From contig OZ024730.1 in NCBI GenBank assembly GCA_964016875.1, positions 35,879,795-35,943,794 on the forward strand: a stretch of 64,000 nucleotides of DNA, in the 5' to 3' direction. This document shows, piece after piece, positions 11,147-22,871 of the stretch (positions are counted from its first letter, which is position 1; every line of letters begins with the position of its first letter). The notes under the pieces were generated by a model. It saw only the letters and a list, made by a program, of their open reading frames with translations. It had not been told where the DNA came from and searched no databases. A program made the translations under genes and the position numbers. The stretch comes from Fallopia convolvulus (Eukaryota; Streptophyta; Magnoliopsida; Caryophyllales; Polygonaceae).

Positions 11147-14100
11147 ATGTACAGCAACTTCAAGGAGCAAGCGATCGAGTACGTCAAACAGGCTGTGCAA
11201 GAAGACAATGCCGGCAACTATGCAAAGGCCTTCCCTCTTTATATGAACGCTCTGGAGTACTTCAAAACCCATTTGAAGTACGAGAAGAACCCTAAAATTA
11301 AGGAAGCGATCACCCAGAAATTCACCGAGTATCTTCGCCGGGCAGAAGAGATTCGGGCGGTCTTGGATGAGGGTGGTACAGGACCAACCTCCAACGGCGA
11401 CGCTGCTGTGGCCACGAAGCCGAAGACCAAGCCCAAGGACGGCGGCGATGGCGATGGGGACGATAAAGAGAAGGAGAAGCTCAGATCTGGCTTGAACTCC
11501 GCGATTATCAGGGAGAAGCCGAACGTGAAGTGGAATGATGTGGCTGGCTTGGAGAGTGCCAAGCAGGCGTTGCAGGAGGCGGTCATATTGCCTGTCAAGT
11601 TTCCGCAGTTTTTTACAGGTGAGTTGATTGAAAGCTGGCGTCTTTCCATACAGATTAGGCTTTGATTGCCGATGTCTTCAGAGGGATTTGGAAATTCAAT
11701 TTGGCTGCTCAACATTGACGGTTGTTAGAATAGGGTGCTTGTGTTAGATTTAGTTTAAGAGATTGTGCTTATGAATTCTGAAGATACTCCTGATATGTGT
11801 TTGTGTTTCTATAGCAAACACTGAAGCTATGTTTTTGAGATGAGAAAGAGCCCGCAAATAGTGTCTGGTCGACTGGTCCTGCATTAATGTTTGGTAAGAG
11901 GTTAATGTTCTGTTTTTAAATTTATAGGTAAGAGACGACCATGGAGGGCTTTTCTTCTGTATGGGCCACCTGGGACGGGGAAGTCATACTTAGCAAAAGC
12001 TGTTGCAACTGAAGCAGATTCAACATTCTATAGGTAGTGTATTAATTATTATTGATGTTCTGTAAAACATTAAAAATCTGGCATGCTACCATTAAGAACA
12101 TTGAGCCTCTAGATAAGCAAAAATTGTCCTAATTCGCCTTTTTGGATATTGGGCAAAATTGTAAAAAGATCCTTTTGGAACTACATCTTCCTGGTTAGAA
12201 GGTCATTCCTTGGGAGTCTTATTGCTGTTAGATTAGTGTATTCATAAGCTGCTTAGCATCTCAAATTTCAATGAGTTAAATTATGGTGGGAGGTGATTGT
12301 ATCTTTGACATGCTTTGCTGATATGGTTGATATATTATAGATCTAAAGTGAGATACCATCATCTGATGTGCTATTTCTAGTGATTAGGATACGGGTTTAA
12401 CTAGGATAAGCTGATAAAGGCTTGTTTGTTTAGTTTTGACTGCTCCTTAACAGAAGCAGTTAAATTTATACTTCTATTTTTTTTTTTTTGATAAAAAGAG
12501 AGTTCTAAAGTTTGAGAGAGATTTTTTCTATCCTGGATACTGTATGGATCCGTTTGGATGCATCCTATTATGTATTATCTGACATTAAAAGTTTAAAACT
12601 TAAAATTTAATGTAAGAAAATGCATCATAAAGTATTATGGGCTGCAATCCAAACGGGGCCTATATGAATGAGTCAAGGAGCGCACAAGTTACTTATACAT
12701 GGTGCTAATCATCTAAATCAAACTTGATGTAGAAGAGTAGGTGATGTGAAATCGGCCTGATTGTATCCAATACATATGTAGTGTTAGAAGGTTACGTTGA
12801 GATAACGATATACCTTGGCTATACCAAACACAAAATGTGCTATTAATGAGCTACACAACCAACCAATTAGCAGAACAAAAACTTCTGGATTAACCAAAAA
12901 CACCACTAGTCTGTAAATAGATTAGATCGAATTGGAGTCTTCAGTAGTTCAACAAATCTATCAGGAGTTGATGGGTTGGGTTAAGCAAGACACTAGGGAT
13001 CTGTTGAGCGCTCTTGGTTTCTTGCTTTAATCAAGTCAAATGTAAGGCAAAATGATGAACCTAACTATAAGTTTTGGGACAATGATAAATAAAATAATGC
13101 AGTAACCCCTGTTTTGCCCTTTTGGTATTCCGCTACATGGCTGGCCTGGTGTACTAGCTAGGGTCATGTGAATTGGGGGCTAGGATTGTGTGACACAGTA
13201 AGTGCATCCCTGGCTTATTTCACATTTTTTGTCAGGGTTGTTGAACCAATTCCCTTATATCCTGGACTTCTTGTCAGGGTTGTTGATGGCAATCTTTGCA
13301 ATCGACACTATGTTGAACCTTTTGATTCTACCTCCAAATCTTCGAACTAAACCTCCTCGAATCAGACTTTCGAACCTCTTGGTTTGATACCTATGCTTTG
13401 GTTATCTTGATTTCCCATTAGTGGAATGAATCTAGTTTTTCATATTTCTTGAATTGAATAAAGCATAGAAGGAAAGATATAGAAGGTGTGATTTCTGATT
13501 TCTGACGCATGAATCTTAGGTCGTTCCTTAATAGTGGGTACCTGCTCTTAATAGTTGAACATTCATTTTTTGCTGATCCTTTTTCTTCTTAATTACTCAC
13601 TGATCGTGTACCAAAACTGTATGTTCCTTTTTTTTTGTTCAGCGTTTCTTCTTCAGATTTGGTCTCAAAATGGATGGGGGAGAGTGAAAAGCTAGTGTCC
13701 AATCTTTTCCAAATGGCACGTGAGAGTGCTCCTGCGATTATTTTTGTTGATGAAATAGATTCCTTGTGTGGACAGCGAGGAGAGGGTAATGAAAGTGAAG
13801 CTTCCAGGCGTATCAAAACTGAACTTCTTGTGCAGATGCAGGTTATATTTTTTTGTTGGACTGTTAAGATATACATCAAGTCTTTTTCTGACGGTAACTT
13901 TTGCAAATACAGATTTATTTTTTCTTGGTAAAATTCTTGCCCAGATTTTTCTTTTCTGTCATAGATCTTGGAAAGAAAATTAAATGTTATTGTTTGCGAT
14001 GATGTAAAAGTGAATTGTGGAAACTGGGAACAAAGTACAAGTGTTCTTTTAAGGTGTCAAAATTCCAGAATCTGAGGCTGTGGTCTTAGTTTACGTGTAT

Positions 14101-15392
14101 TCCGTTACATGCTTTTAGCCAATACATTTCTGATAACATCAATCTGGTATTTTTTTTGGGTTTCAATGGAGAGAGGGAGGGAGGGAGGGTTTTTTGTTGT
14201 GCGTTTTTCTTTGTTTGGGAATAGATTCTTGTCGCATTTTCTCTCCTGATGATCAACACTAGATAGGGAGAAGAAAAGCTGGTTGTTAGGTTCCCCTTTG
14301 TAGCTTTTTTGCTGCTCTATTTGACTTTTGATATATTTGTTAGGTCCATTCTTCGTTTGTAAAAACATGATTTCTTGTATGAATAATCTTTATTCGTATT
14401 TGTCATATATTACAGGGTGTGGGACATAATGATGATAAAGTTCTTGTTCTTGCTGCAACAAATACTCCTTATGCTCTTGATCAGGTATTTTCATGGTCAC
14501 TTAAAATTTTTACTTCATTTGGCTTTCCCCCCACCAGTATATCATCCGAAGCTTTTATGCGTCAAATGATGGGCAGGCCATTCGGAGACGATTTGACAAG
14601 CGTATTTACATTCCACTACCAGATCAGAAGGCAAGACAGCACATGTTCAAGGTATGTGAGCATCCATTTTTCCCCCTACTTTGACTTGTTTGGACTTCAT
14701 ATAATTCCTTTTCCTAATGTGTATTTCTTATATCTAATTCTTGAAATGTGTAAGCCTTGCAGGTCCACCTTGGTGACACCCCACATAATTTAAGAGAGAG
14801 TGATTTTGAAAGTTTAGCTCGCAAAACAGAAGGATTTTCTGGGTCAGACATTGCTGTTTGTGTGAGTGAATAGACACTACAGTTTCTTTCTATTGACTTT
14901 CTTGGGCGTCAATCTGGTATCCGACTCTACAATTTTTTCATATAATTTTAGGTCAAGGATGTCCTTTTCGAACCCGTTCGTAAAACTCAGGATGCAATGT
15001 TTTTCTTCAAGACAAAAGACGACATGTTGGTACCTTGTGGACCGAGACAGCCAGGTGCTGTGCAAACCACTATGCAGGACCTTGCAGCAGATGGCCTTGC
15101 TTCAAAGGTATTATGAAGACTCACAAATTGCAATTTTAATTCATGTTATCCAAAGTACAGAATTTGCTAAAATATAGTCCTTGTTTCTTAAAAAAAAATG
15201 GTAAACTACAGAGAAAGGCTAATAATCCTCTCTTTGTATGTATGTTTATAATGAATGGTGTTGCAGATTCTGCCGCCTCCAATCATGAAAACCGACTTTG
15301 ACAAGGTGCTTTCCCGGCAGAGGCCAACAGTCAGCAAATCTGATCTTGAGGTACATGACAGATTCACTAAAGAGTTTGGCGAGGAAGGTTAG
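11147..15392 (+). CDS. VPS4: VPS4/SKD1 AAA ATPase of the ESCRT pathway, eight exons
   Basis: Eight exons join in frame: 11147-11618, 11928-12033, 13643-13841, 14416-14484, 14577-14651, 14763-14861, 14952-15107 and 15267-15392. They give 433 aa, close to the length of plant SKD1. All introns have GT/AG ends. Residues 1-75 form the MIT domain, which binds ESCRT-III tails (MYSNFKEQAIEYVKQAV). A charged Asp/Gly/Lys linker follows. The AAA cassette has Walker A GPPGTGKS (170-177), the pore segment KWMG (202-205), Walker B IIFVDEID with D229/E230, the second region of homology near FDKRIYIPLP, and the Vps4 C-terminal domain ending FTKEFGEEG. The protein disassembles ESCRT-III at endosomes in multivesicular body sorting. 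All catalytic motifs are present. The second intron is long (1.6 kb) and holds a small MITE. Confidence 0.96.
12546..12660. mobile_element. Small TIR MITE in intron 2 of the VPS4 gene
   Basis: The left end GGATCCGTTTGGATGCA and the right end, read inward (GGCCCCGTTTGGATTGCA), form an inverted repeat. Much of the 115-bp element folds on itself (TGCATC...AAAATGCATC). A 3-bp TAT lies on both sides, which could be a TSD. CCGTTTGG ends are common in plant MITEs, but the superfamily is uncertain. Confidence 0.6.
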
Positions 15393-17140
15393 CAACTGGC
15401 CCTCTTACAACACAAAGCTGAGCTCACTGCAATGGCTCTACTCTGTAATTAAAAATCTTGTTTGTTGGTGATGTGATAAGATATGGTGTGAATGTTCATG
15501 TTCTCTTCTTGTATTGCTGGATACTGATGCAAATTTGGTAATTTTACTAAGAAACCAGTCTCGAGAGCGCGGTCGAGTACAAGTTTGGTTGCTGTGTATT
15601 CACTTGTTTTCTTTGAAACAATTGCTCGTTGTTCATAATATGATTTTTTTTAAACTTCCCCATTGTGAATGGATTTGTACGAATGATTTTGATGAAACAC
15701 TAGTGTTTCAAGTGAATAGTTGTCAGCCATTGGGTGAAAATTCCTTGCTGATCATAAGGAGATTACAAGATATAAAGTATTTTCTTGATGAACATGCTAA
15801 AATCCACTGATTCCGAGTAGTATTTTCGTTGGCTGAGAATTCGACAAGTTTTCAAATTGATTACTACTCTCACGTATGAAAACAAAGATTCATATGGGTT
15901 CTAAATTCTGCATCAAAGTTCAGACGAAAAGGAAAACTCTTGGTTGAAGTAAGGTATATTATATTTGCTTATTGGTATCGTAACTTGAGTTAATTGTAGC
16001 AAGGCATTGATTGATAGTTCGACACATAGCAGGACTGTTTTATGGATACATAAAAAATGAAGACCCTAAAATGTGAACAAATAAAGGAAAAAAAATACAA
16101 ACTTGTAGAAGACTTGTTGTAGGTAGAATGAATCACACTTTTTCATGAAATCATTAATCATGGACTAAATTATGCCAATATGGACTTGAAATCTCGTTGA
16201 CTAGCGGAATTTGCGATGAGTTCCAGCGTACATTTAGAACTGAGAAGGTGATTCAATTGCGTTCTTTCCCGGTAAAAAAACAATTGGTTTTTATCATGTT
16301 TATTATGCAAATCAAATTACAAACGGAAGTAATTTCCAATTTGTTATATTATGTCATCCACATGCCATTTTTTTTAAACAAAATTTGGCTAAAACGTTAC
16401 TTCTAATAATTTACATATTTAAATGTTGGAGTATTATAAATCCAAATGTGAAACCAATTGGTTTGTGAAACAAATTGTCTCACTTCCGTTATTTGGAGAG
16501 AAATGACTCTCTTTATAAAGCCTAGTGGTGGTGGTATACCATGTGTTAGTAAGACAAGAGCACTCTCCTTGCACGTACGCCGCCCTCGTCCGTCTCATGA
16601 CACGTGTGGTGTTGAAGCTTATCTTTTTGCGAAATATTTTAATTATTTTGATAAAATTGGACCACGAGGCTTGCTGATTAAGTTGTCGTAATTCTTCCGC
16701 AACTACTCTGAACTGTTTTGATTTGGTCAAACGATTTTTCTCAACAAAAGAGAGATTTTATGCTTATTGGATGAGTGCAGATTGTGGGTGGTTAAAGACT
16801 TTGATCTATTTAACTTCCTATCTGCCTCTCGTCCAAGATATCCGATCATTCTCTCTTCTCTGGTTTTCCAAATATCGGAGAAATCTCGCTCCTCTCTAAT
16901 CTGTTTTGGGTCTTTCATTCCCATCTCTTTTTACTCAAGTGCACGGGTATCTGATGTACACCATAGTCAGGGCGTTTTTGCTTCTAACGCAATGGTTATT
17001 CCACGACACGGTAATTTGTCCCAAACACATTAAATCAACGACCCACATTTAGATTCTTGTTCGCCTTTAATGATTTTTTTCTTACAAATTAGAAGCAAAA
17101 ATATTCAATGTCTCTTGATCTGCTATCGAGGGCCATCATC
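15393..17140. other. VPS4 3' UTR and unassigned intergenic sequence
   Basis: The first few hundred bases are probably the VPS4 3' UTR (T-rich, with AATAAA-like words at about 16079-16084). From about 16440 the sequence may be remnant 5' LTR or leader of the copia element that starts at 17150, because it directly precedes the copia gag. No primer-binding site or LTR terminus could be recognised. Short open frames here have no motif. Confidence 0.35.
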
Positions 17141-17149
17141 TTGTCAAGT

Positions 17150-17828
17150 TTCTCGATCTATCCAAGCTTGAGCCTCTGGATGGGACGAAATTCAAGCGTT
17201 GGTCCCAGAAATTGTTGATTGTCTTTAAGGAGTTGAAAATTGACTACATTCTTCTCAAGGATCCTCTAGCAGCTTCGATCAAGGCGCTTCCGCTCGCTGC
17301 ATTAGACATCCAATCGTCGCCAGATGATGTTTCTGATGCCAACGTTGCCAAGGTCTCTGCTGAGATCGCTGCTGAAATTGAGAAATATGAACATGATAAC
17401 AAAACTATCAAGGGTATCCTTATGAACCATATGTCCAACTCTCTATTTGATTTGTTTTTAACTAACAAGTTTGTAAAGTCTATCTGGGAAATCCTGGATA
17501 AGAAATATGGATCAGATGATGCTGACAAGAAAGCTGATGACAAACCGATCATGGAATATATGCACGAGTATGAGAACCTTGTGGCGGATATCCTTGTTGA
17601 AGGCATGAAGATGTGCGAATATCTGCAAGCCAATTTCTTGATCGAAAAACTTCCTGAGTCATGGTCCAGTTACAAGAATCACATGAAACACAAGAAGAGG
17701 AACATGACTCTGGAAGAACTCGTCGGTCATATGAAGGTTGAAGAGGCTAATCTCCTTAAGATAAGCCGTCTAAACCCTCTGATTCATCTTTAGTTAAGGC
17801 TAACTATGTGGAGGCTTCTACGCAGAAA
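17150..17828 (+). pseudogene. Copia gag, 5' part of a split copia element
   Basis: The frame reads LEPLDGTKFKRWSQKLLIVF and continues through 17212-17793 with MNHMSNSLFDLFLTNK, IWEILDKKYGSDDADKKA and IEKLPESWSSYKNHMKHK. This is the copia gag (UBN2 type) including the MTLEELVGHMKVEE helix. The reading is broken by a frameshift near 17770. The sequence stops abruptly at 17833, where an Athila element has inserted, and resumes at 31415 with the basic end of gag. Confidence 0.88.
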
Positions 17829-17833
17829 CATAA
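17829..17833 (+). repeat. Target site duplication CATAA, left copy
   Basis: CATAA immediately precedes the 5' LTR and recurs at 31415-31419 immediately after the 3' LTR. It is a perfect 5-bp duplication, as made by LTR-retrotransposon integrase. Confidence 0.9.
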
Positions 17834-19352
17834 TGATGTTCGCATTTTTGGTATAGTTTTTGATAGGTTTTCTTTGCTTATTAGATTTAGTTTTGTCTAG
17901 TTTAGGTTTAGTTTTGAGTATTTTTAGTTAGTTTTGCATAAATCTATGAAAAGAGTGGAATCTACGCTATTTTGTGTATTTTGCAGGTTTTAGCGAGAAA
18001 ATGAGCTAAATTTGGAGCATCACAGTGAAGGACGGGAGAGTGCGAGATTTAAGAAGTCAAGGCTCAAGAATACGAGAGGAGGTGTTGAAGAAAACAAAAC
18101 CCCAGGCTCGTTAACGAGGCTGTGAAGGGTCGTTAACGAGGCCACGAAGAGAAAGATTTCGGAGTATTATTTTTATTATTCACCGATCCTGAGCGGGAAT
18201 TTATTTCCGTATCGGTTGAGTATCTTTTTAGAATCTTTATGGGTTATTAGAATATGTATTTTAGGGTTTAATATCTTTCTAGATTTTATTTCTATCTTTT
18301 AGAGATTGTTTCTATCTTTTTAGGAAAGTTTTTTTTATCTTTTAGCCTTTTTAGTTTTTTTTAGGATTTTCTAGTATAAATACCCTTCTATCTAGCATAG
18401 AAAAGAGGGGGCTTAATTTTGGAGTAGAATTTTAGAGCTAGTTTTGGAGGAGATTTGAAGGAAGGCCGAAGGAGAGAGAACCGGATCGGAAGTCGGTGAC
18501 GAGGTTCGGTAACGACGGTTTTCGAGGTTCGTTGATCGAGTTTGTGGTTCGGTGATTGTTTTGTTTTTGTTTCCTTCTGAATCTCTGTAAGACGATATTT
18601 TTGTTATTAATTTAAGTTTGAGTTTTGTTTCAATGTTTGTTTTTATTGAAGTTTTTAGTTTCTTAATCATGAGTAGTGAGTAGTCTATTTTTCTAGGGTC
18701 GGGGTTAAACCCGGCATAGTTGAGCATGTTTGATGAGTAAGATAGTGTGTTGAATGCCTTTTATCTTTATTGAGATTGTTTGTTGTGCTTAATACCGAAA
18801 CGGGAGTTGAGGTAATTTGAGTTTTAACTTGATTGAAAGAGAAAGTTAGTAACTTGAAGGTTGATATTGTTTGAAAACGAAAGTTTCAAGCTTTAGATCC
18901 AAAACAAGCAATTGAGTGAGTTAGTTTATGAAAATAGATTAATTTACTTGTTAAGTCAATGAAAGTTGATGACTCTATCTATTTAAAGGCATGATCTTAT
19001 CTTCTTACGAATTCTTATGCTTAGCTATGTTGTGGTGTCCCTTATCTTAGATTTTTGTTTTAATTGAATTATTTCTGATAAATCTTCGTTGCTGAATACT
19101 TGCTTCGGTACCGAGTATTAATTAGAATTTTATTAGGTCGTTAACTGGTATTTTTGTGTTCGGTGGTTCGGTAACGATCCTGACAAGGTCGTTAACGAGG
19201 CATCTCGTGAGTGATTGTGTTTGATTTTATTTGATTTTTATTAGATTGATAGACAAACAACCTTGCTTCCTGTGGAACGATCCTGACTCCACTGTACTCA
19301 GCGGGGTCTTGACTTACAAATTTATTTGTTGGCCGAGAATACCCTCTCAACA
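17834..19352 (+). repeat. Athila 5' LTR
   Basis: It begins TGATGTTCGCATTTTTGG and ends CCCTCTCAACA. Three exact TCGTTAACGA palindromes lie inside (18108, 18130 and 19189). A TATA box, TATAAATA at 18375-18382, marks the likely promoter. A minus-strand open frame here (18413-18727) is repeated in the 3' LTR only because the LTRs are copies. Confidence 0.95.
18375..18382 (+). promoter_or_regulatory. TATA box of the Athila 5' LTR
   Basis: TATAAATA in the context CTAGTATAAATACCC lies 540 nt into the LTR and is conserved in the 3' LTR at 30438-30445. It is the best candidate for the element's promoter. The two palindromes TCGTTAACGA lie about 240-270 nt upstream. Confidence 0.6.
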
Positions 19353-19355
19353 AAT

Positions 19356-19370
19356 TGGCGCCGTTGCCGG
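19356..19370 (+). other. Primer-binding site, tRNA-Asp
   Basis: TGGCGCCGTTGCCGG starts three bases after the 5' LTR and complements the 3' end of plant tRNA-Asp. This PBS is usual in Athila elements. After 15 matching bases it diverges from the full 18-base site seen at 56663. Confidence 0.9.
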
Positions 19371-19562
19371 AGAAGCAACGAGTTGTTAGTTTATCTTTGG
19401 GATCAGGACTAGCCCGACCCCGTTTTTGTTTTTAATTTTTGTTTTCTTTGTTTGTTTCCTCAGTGTATGCCGGTAGGACGAAGAAGGCTTCAGTTTGATA
19501 GCTCCAGTTATTACTCAGAACCCGAACGTTCCCTGCACCGATGACTCCGAGAAAACCGAGTC

Positions 19563-20444
19563 ATGGCCACAGCTGAAGAGATGGCTCGAGAGCTAGAGAT
19601 CCTCCAGACCCAGATGGAGGCATTGAAAGCCGAGAAGGACGGCGCTGATGCAGACAAGGCTCGACTGCAAGAAGAGCTAAACGCCTATCCAAGGAATGCC
19701 AAGCAATACATGCATCCGGAACTGAGGGTGCCAGAATCTCCTATTGTGCTTCCTGCGATAGAGAAACCTTTTGAGATCAAGTCTCAATTTATATCCTTGA
19801 TTAAACGGGCTCAGTTTGAAGGGAAACCTGCTGAGTGCCCTATGGAGCATATTAGAAATTTTCTTGATTTATGTGACACCATAGCTGCTGAAGGTGTCTC
19901 GCTAGAATATGTTCTGTTAAAAGCTTTTAGATGGTCACTTACTGGAAAGGCCCTGAACTGGTTAGAGAGCCTACCTTCTAAGTCTATCAGGACTTGGAAA
20001 GCTTTGTATGATCAATTTCTTACAAAGTTTTTCCCTCCTGCTAAGACAACGGAGTTAAGGAAACGTATCACCTCTTATCACCAGTTGCCTAATGAGACAT
20101 TTGTTGAAACATGGGAAAGATTTAAAGAGATGCTTAGACAATGCCCTACTCATGGGCAACCTTTATATGTATTGCAAGAAATCTTTTTCCAGGGTATCAA
20201 CGCAGAGACCAAGAACCGCATCAACACGCATACTGCATGCGGTTTTATAGAGATGAACCCGACAGAGGCGTGGGAACTGTTGGACAAGCTGGCGAATTAC
20301 GATGCTATGTACGGACCCCAGCAGGCTCCACAAACTCAAAAACGTCTCTATGTGCCCAATCGAGATGAAGTTGACCCCGATGTTAAAAATCAATTCTTAC
20401 AAGATGAGGTCAACCGTTTGAGGAAACAGGTAAGTTTTCTGTAA
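19563..20444 (+). CDS. gag: Athila gag, ended by a premature stop
   Basis: The 293-codon frame starts with a coiled N-terminus (MATAEEMARELEILQTQMEA), followed by the retrotransposon gag domain (FLDLCDTIAAEGVSLEYVLL, ALNWLESLPSKSIRTW, FFPPAKTTELRKRI, ETFVETWERFKEMLRQCP). It forms the capsid shell. The stop TAA at 20442-20444 is premature. The same frame continues directly into CQECGSSAHSTSAC, a C-X2-C-X4-H-X4-C zinc knuckle, and then into pol. A CAA-to-TAA transition is the simplest cause. Confidence 0.9.
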   Translation: MATAEEMARELEILQTQMEALKAEKDGADADKARLQEELNAYPRNAKQYMHPELRVPESPIVLPAIEKPFEIKSQFISLIKRAQFEGKPAECPMEHIRNFLDLCDTIAAEGVSLEYVLLKAFRWSLTGKALNWLESLPSKSIRTWKALYDQFLTKFFPPAKTTELRKRITSYHQLPNETFVETWERFKEMLRQCPTHGQPLYVLQEIFFQGINAETKNRINTHTACGFIEMNPTEAWELLDKLANYDAMYGPQQAPQTQKRLYVPNRDEVDPDVKNQFLQDEVNRLRKQVSFL

Positions 20445-20540
20445 TCCTCTCAATCATGTCAAGAATGTGGTTCTTCTGCGCATAGTACTTCTGCTTGCAC
20501 TAACATTGAGCAGGTTAGAACCGCTGAGACAATAGCTGAG

Positions 20541-22871
20541 ATGAATCACATGAGAGGACCCTACAGGAACCGGCCTAATTATAATGACAGGTCAAACAAC
20601 TATCAACCATGGCGCAATAAGAATACAAATCATAATTACACAGGGCCCCCGCAAGATAGACGACCTGCACCATATCGACCTCCAGGCCATCAGGAGACAC
20701 CATCATGGGTTCAGGAGATTAAAGAGAGCATCAACGGAGTGAACAACAAGGTTGATGACGTCCAAGCCAAGCTGAACCGACAAGATAAAAGATGGGGAGA
20801 GTTCGATATTTGGAAGAGGAGTGTTGATTCCCAACTAGGAGACCTTGCTGCACGAATTCCAAGACCACAAGGGCAACTCCCGGGCCGTCCCGAGGAGAAC
20901 CCTAGAGGTCAAATAGCAGCGGTACACCTCAGAAGCGGGAAGACACTACCGGAGAGAGTTCAAGCTGAAGAGAAGGAGGAACAAGATCTCGCCAACCAGC
21001 TCGTTAACAAGCCAGCGAGAGCTAGTACCGAGCCTACAAGCCAGGATGACGAGGCTCCGAGGATTCCTGACGAGCCCAACCCAGGTAAGTTTTCTAAACC
21101 GAGTCCTCCTCTAAATTCCAGGGTAGTTAACGACCCCATCAGGGTCGGTAACGACCCACCGAGGACACCGAACGACCCCAATGTCGACCCGGTACTCTCA
21201 CCTCTCGAGCCTAACTTGGTTCCGAGGATGGTGAAAACTCTTCCATTTCCAACTAAGAAATCTATGGACTCTACTGAGAGTAAGTTCAAGCGTTTCGTTA
21301 AGATTCTTCAGGGAATTAATATTTCCATCCCATTCGCTGAGGCCCTAAGCGAAATGCCGGCTTACACAAAATTCTTGAAAGATATTCTTAGCAGGAAAAG
21401 ATCTATTACAGAGCTGCAGGACGAGGTCAAATCCATAGCTCTTCCAGAAAAGCTTGGAGATCCTGGGAGGTTTGCAATCACAATCGGCATAGGCAACCAC
21501 AAGTTCAAAGCTTTATGCGATCTTGGTGCCAGTGCTAGTCTTGTTCCGCTCTCAATCTGGTCTAGAGCAAATATGGGACCACTAGAGCCTGTCAACATGC
21601 GGCTTTATATGGCAAACGGATCTTGCATCAAACCAACAGGGCTGCTAGAAGATTTCCCAGTTCAAGTGGGTAATTTCTTTGTTCCTAATGACTTCATCGT
21701 GATGACAATGCCCGAAGATCCAATTGTGCCTATTATTTTGGGAAGACCATTCCTCGCCACAACAGGAGCTATAATCGATGTTAGGAGAGGACTCCTAACT
21801 TTCGAAATTGGGGATGAGGTGACGGAATTCCGATTCAAACAATCCAGGGAGTCCGACAAAGCTGAAGTCAAGATGCTCTACACCCACGAGGAGATCATTG
21901 AATGTGGAGACCCCATAGGAAGATCAGCATGCAATGATGAAATTTCAGGGCAAAGATGGGCAGAAATAACCACTGCAGTCTCAGTAACGAATCCTCCAGC
22001 ACCGTTACCGATTCTCCTGGCAGAAGACGCAGGCTCGTTAACGACCCACCCAGGTTCGTTAACGACCCTAGCCGAAGATGGCGAGATCTCAGCTTTTGAA
22101 TGCTTTCATGAAGTATTGAAGACGGAACCAGAAGAGCCCATTCTAATCCCTGCCGAACCATCCCCAACACTTAAACCTTTGCCAGAGTCCCTCAGGTATG
22201 AATTCCTCGGTCCTAATTCTACTCTACATGTCATCATTAATGCTGGATTAAAAGATGAAGAAGTAGGAAAACTCCTGAGTGTGCTTAAAATGCATAGAAA
22301 AGCCATAGGCTACTCCCTAGATGATATAACTGGCATATCCCCTTCACTTTGCATGTATAGGATTTACATGGAGGACAATCATAAACCCACCATAGAGCAT
22401 CAACGTAGATTCAATCCTAATATGAAGGATGTAGTTAAAAAGGAAATTATTAAATTACTTGATGCTGGGATCATATTTCCTATTTCGGACAGCCAATGGG
22501 TGAGTCCGGTCCATGTAGTCCCTAAGAAAGGGGGGATGACTGTGATAGAAAATGAAAAGGGAGAGTTTATTCCGACTAGAACCACCACTAGTTGGAGAAT
22601 GTGCATTGATTATAGGAAGCTCAATAGTGCTACTAGAAAAGATCATTTTCCGCTTCCTTTCATAGATCAGGTTTTAGAACGCTTAGCGCAGCATGATTAT
22701 TTCTGTTATTTAGATGGCTATAGCGGCTTTTGGCAGATTCCCATTCATCCTGATGACCAAGAGAAAACAACCTTTACATGTCCCTATGGAACCTTTGCTT
22801 ACAAAAGAATGCCATTTGGGCTTTGCAATGCCCCTGCTACTTTTCAAAGATGTATGATGGCTATTTTATAG
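20541..22871 (+). pseudogene. pol: Athila pol, part 1: nucleocapsid end, protease and N-terminal RT
   Basis: This 776-codon frame is in the same phase as gag. A basic, Pro/Arg/Asn-rich segment (residues 1-60) follows the zinc knuckle. The aspartic protease has ALCDLGASASLVPLS with the Athila-style DLGA active site near residue 327. RT begins near residue 640 (ISDSQWVSPVHVVPKKGG, WRMCIDYRKLN, YLDGYSGFWQIPIHP, MPFGLCNAPATFQ). The frame ends at a TAG at 22869 created by loss of one T in a TTT run, just before the catalytic FMDD motif, which lies in the next frame. Repeats reading VVNDP and SLTTHPG come from the TCGTTAACGA motif. Confidence 0.92.

Noticed and set aside
18413..18727. Minus-strand open frame repeated almost identically at 30451-30789
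   Set aside because: The repetition is explained by the two LTRs. The frame has no recognisable domain.
19356..19370. tRNA gene fragment
   Set aside because: The sequence is the complement of a tRNA-Asp 3' end directly after an LTR, so it is a primer-binding site.
20442..20444. Gag-pol stop-codon suppression site
   Set aside because: The stop precedes the zinc knuckle, which belongs to gag. A suppression stop would be expected after it. A C-to-T change is simpler.
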